Below are positions 5,594 through 6,773 of a stretch of DNA of 6,773 bases, piece by piece; the first letter of the stretch is position 1; each line of letters begins with the position of its first letter. This DNA comes from Candidatus Aminicenantota bacterium (GTDB lineage Bacteria; Acidobacteriota; Aminicenantia; S016-38), in NCBI GenBank assembly GCA_027062035.1, contig JAMOUL010000270.1, positions 1 to 6,773 of the forward strand, in the 5' to 3' direction. Under the pieces are notes generated by a model. The model worked only from the letters and a program-made list of their open reading frames with translations. It did not search any database and had not been told where the DNA came from. Both the position numbers and the translations under genes were made by a program.

Positions 5594-5621
5594 ATTATAC
5601 AATAACTGTATCCTTTGTCAA
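5594..5621 (-). promoter_or_regulatory. Consensus sigma-70 promoter of the tRNA gene
   Basis: TTGACA (5621-5616) and TATAAT (5599-5594) on the minus strand are both perfect consensus boxes, 16 nt apart. Seven bases separate the -10 box from the first base of the mature tRNA (5586, G), so transcription should begin at or within a base or two of the tRNA 5' end. The -35 box begins two bases after the rpoD stop codon. The coiled-coil zinc-ribbon gene probably shares this promoter. Confidence 0.88.
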
Positions 5622-5623
5622 GA

Positions 5624-6773
5624 CTAAATTTTGTAACCCTTCAGGATCGCCTTGAGCTTTTTTGCCCTTGAAGGGCTGCGAAGTTTCCTTAATGCCTTGG
5701 CTTCAATCTGCCTGATTCTCTCCCTTGTAACATTAAAGATCTGACCCACTTCTTCCAGTGTGTGTTCATTGCCGTCTTCAAGACCAAATCTTAATTTGAG
5801 TACCAGTGCTTCTCTGGGGGTAAGGGTTTCCAGAACCTTCTTTAACTGTTCCTTCAGGGTTGATAGCATCACTGTGTCAGGAGGAGAAGGAGATTCACGA
5901 TCCATTATAAAATCGCTGAGCTGGGTGTCTTCTTCATCCCCGATGGGCGTTTCAAGGGAAATGGGTTCCTGGGCTATCCTCATTATTTTCCTGACCTTTT
6001 CTACAGGTAATTTCATCCTTTCTGCTATCTCTTCACAGGTGGGTTCCCTTCCAAGTTCCTGAAAGAGTTCCCTTGAGATCTTTGAAAGCCTGTTTATCGT
6101 TTCCACCATGTGCACGGGAATCCTTATAGTTCTTGCCTGGTCAGCTATTGCCCTTGTTATGGCCTGTCTTATCCACCATGTTGCATATGTGGAGAATTTA
6201 TAACCCTTCTTGTATTCAAATTTTTCAACGGCTTTCATAAGTCCGATATTTCCTTCCTGGATGAGGTCCATAAAAGGAAGGCCTCTGTTAGTGTATTTTT
6301 TTGCGATGGAAACCACCAGTCTCAGGTTAGACTCTATCAGGACCTTTCTTGCAGCTTCGTAAATTCTATTTCCGTATCTTAGCCTTTCCATTAGCTTCTT
6401 AAACCTTTCGTAATCAAGGCCTATTTCCTCTTCCATTCGCTTGGCATTTTCTTCGTCACCTTCTTTAAGATACTTCTCCCATTCCCGTTCCTTTGCTTCC
6501 ATTTCCCTTTTGAATTCCTTCACAATACTCTTGTGGAGCCCTACTTCTCTTATGGCTTTTAACATTTCCAGCAGAAGTCTGGCTATTTCCTTCCTGGTTT
6601 TCCCTTTACTCACTGCTTCCTGGATTTTTTCCTTCAAACGCTGGATTCTTCCGATTCTTTCCACAAAGAGTTTATCTCTTATTTCCTTATCTTCGTCATG
6701 CAGGGAGATGAGTTCCCTCAAACTTTTCTTCCCTGACTTAAACTCTTCCCCGAAGCTTATGATTTTGTTTATA
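5624..6773 (-). CDS. rpoD: RNA polymerase primary sigma factor RpoD (sigma-70), 5' end beyond the window
   Basis: This is the housekeeping sigma factor that directs RNA polymerase to -10 and -35 promoter boxes. 382 residues are visible; TTG at 6721 is not the true start, because the frame stays open to the right edge, with INKIISFGEEF at its beginning. Residues 1 to about 140 are a charged helical stretch that fits the non-conserved region found between regions 1.2 and 2.1 in E. coli-like sigma-70; region 1.2 itself lies outside. Region 2 follows with SNLRLVVSIAKKYTNRG, LIQEGNIGLMKAVEKFEY and YKFSTYATWWIRQAITRAIADQ (about 141-217), including the Trp and Gln/Thr residues for -10 melting and contact. 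Region 3 is at about 218-291. Region 4 carries the helix-turn-helix TLEEVGQIFNVTRERIRQIE for the -35 box. It ends LKGYKI with TAG. No terminator follows; the tRNA promoter starts 2 nt later. Confidence 0.97.
   Translation of the reverse strand, partial: INKIISFGEEFKSGKKSLRELISLHDEDKEIRDKLFVERIGRIQRLKEKIQEAVSKGKTRKEIARLLLEMLKAIREVGLHKSIVKEFKREMEAKEREWEKYLKEGDEENAKRMEEEIGLDYERFKKLMERLRYGNRIYEAARKVLIESNLRLVVSIAKKYTNRGLPFMDLIQEGNIGLMKAVEKFEYKKGYKFSTYATWWIRQAITRAIADQARTIRIPVHMVETINRLSKISRELFQELGREPTCEEIAERMKLPVEKVRKIMRIAQEPISLETPIGDEEDTQLSDFIMDRESPSPPDTVMLSTLKEQLKKVLETLTPREALVLKLRFGLEDGNEHTLEEVGQIFNVTRERIRQIEAKALRKLRSPSRAKKLKAILKGYKI

Noticed and set aside
5185..5655. Plus-strand open frame of 156 codons crossing the tRNA
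   Set aside because: It is antisense to the coiled-coil zinc-ribbon gene, runs through the tRNA, and is rich in Ser/Phe/Leu as expected from the complement of Glu/Lys-rich helix.
5624..6721. Complete rpoD starting at TTG 6721
   Set aside because: The frame stays open to the window edge, and sigma region 1.2 is missing from the visible part, so the gene is truncated by the window.

Overview
All seven complete or partial protein genes, and the single tRNA gene, lie on the minus strand, so transcription runs from the right edge to the left edge. The window suggests a bacterium, probably an anaerobic thermophile. It carries a housekeeping sigma-70 gene, textbook TTGACA/TATAAT promoters, good Shine-Dalgarno sites, Lys/Glu-rich proteins, frequent AGA/AGG arginine codons, densely packed genes and a minimal Fe-S scaffold of the kind common in anaerobes. 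I cannot fix the phylum from this sequence.

Right to left, the layout is as follows. (1) The 3' part of rpoD (5624-6773) runs off the right edge. (2) Two bases after its stop, a consensus promoter serves a CAU-anticodon tRNA (5515-5586), more likely lysidine-type tRNA-Ile2 than elongator Met. The promoter is so close that transcription probably starts at the first base of the mature tRNA. (3) A coiled-coil C4 zinc-ribbon protein of the CT398/HP0958 type (about 4782-5504) begins roughly 10 nt after the tRNA, probably as a tRNA-mRNA dicistron. (4) A tightly overlapping four-gene operon follows: an exported NlpC/P60 hydrolase (4313-4732), a LOG/DprA-like Rossmann protein of the TIGR00725 type (3840-4316), and the SUF-like ATPase and scaffold SmsC/SufC (3131-3862) and SmsB/SufB (2055-3158). 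Its promoter predicts an almost leaderless mRNA. (5) A separate promoter drives a class III-signal prepilin/pseudopilin (1301-1963), an ABC ATPase (474-1292) and an ABC-2 type permease (1-490) that runs off the left edge. This last gene is open to the window edge and overlaps the ATPase gene by 17 nt.

Functionally, the sms pair should build or carry Fe-S clusters without SufD, SufS or SufU nearby. The pilin-ATPase-permease set resembles in order and type the pilA-PilH/PilI arrangement of Myxococcus, where an ABC exporter is needed for type IV pilus assembly. The most useful signals for follow-up are the minimal SmsCB system in its unusual operon, the two predicted leaderless transcripts (one tRNA, one mRNA), and the unclear start of the zinc-ribbon gene next to the tRNA. 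I found no mobile element, CRISPR array, long repeat or convincing rho-independent terminator.
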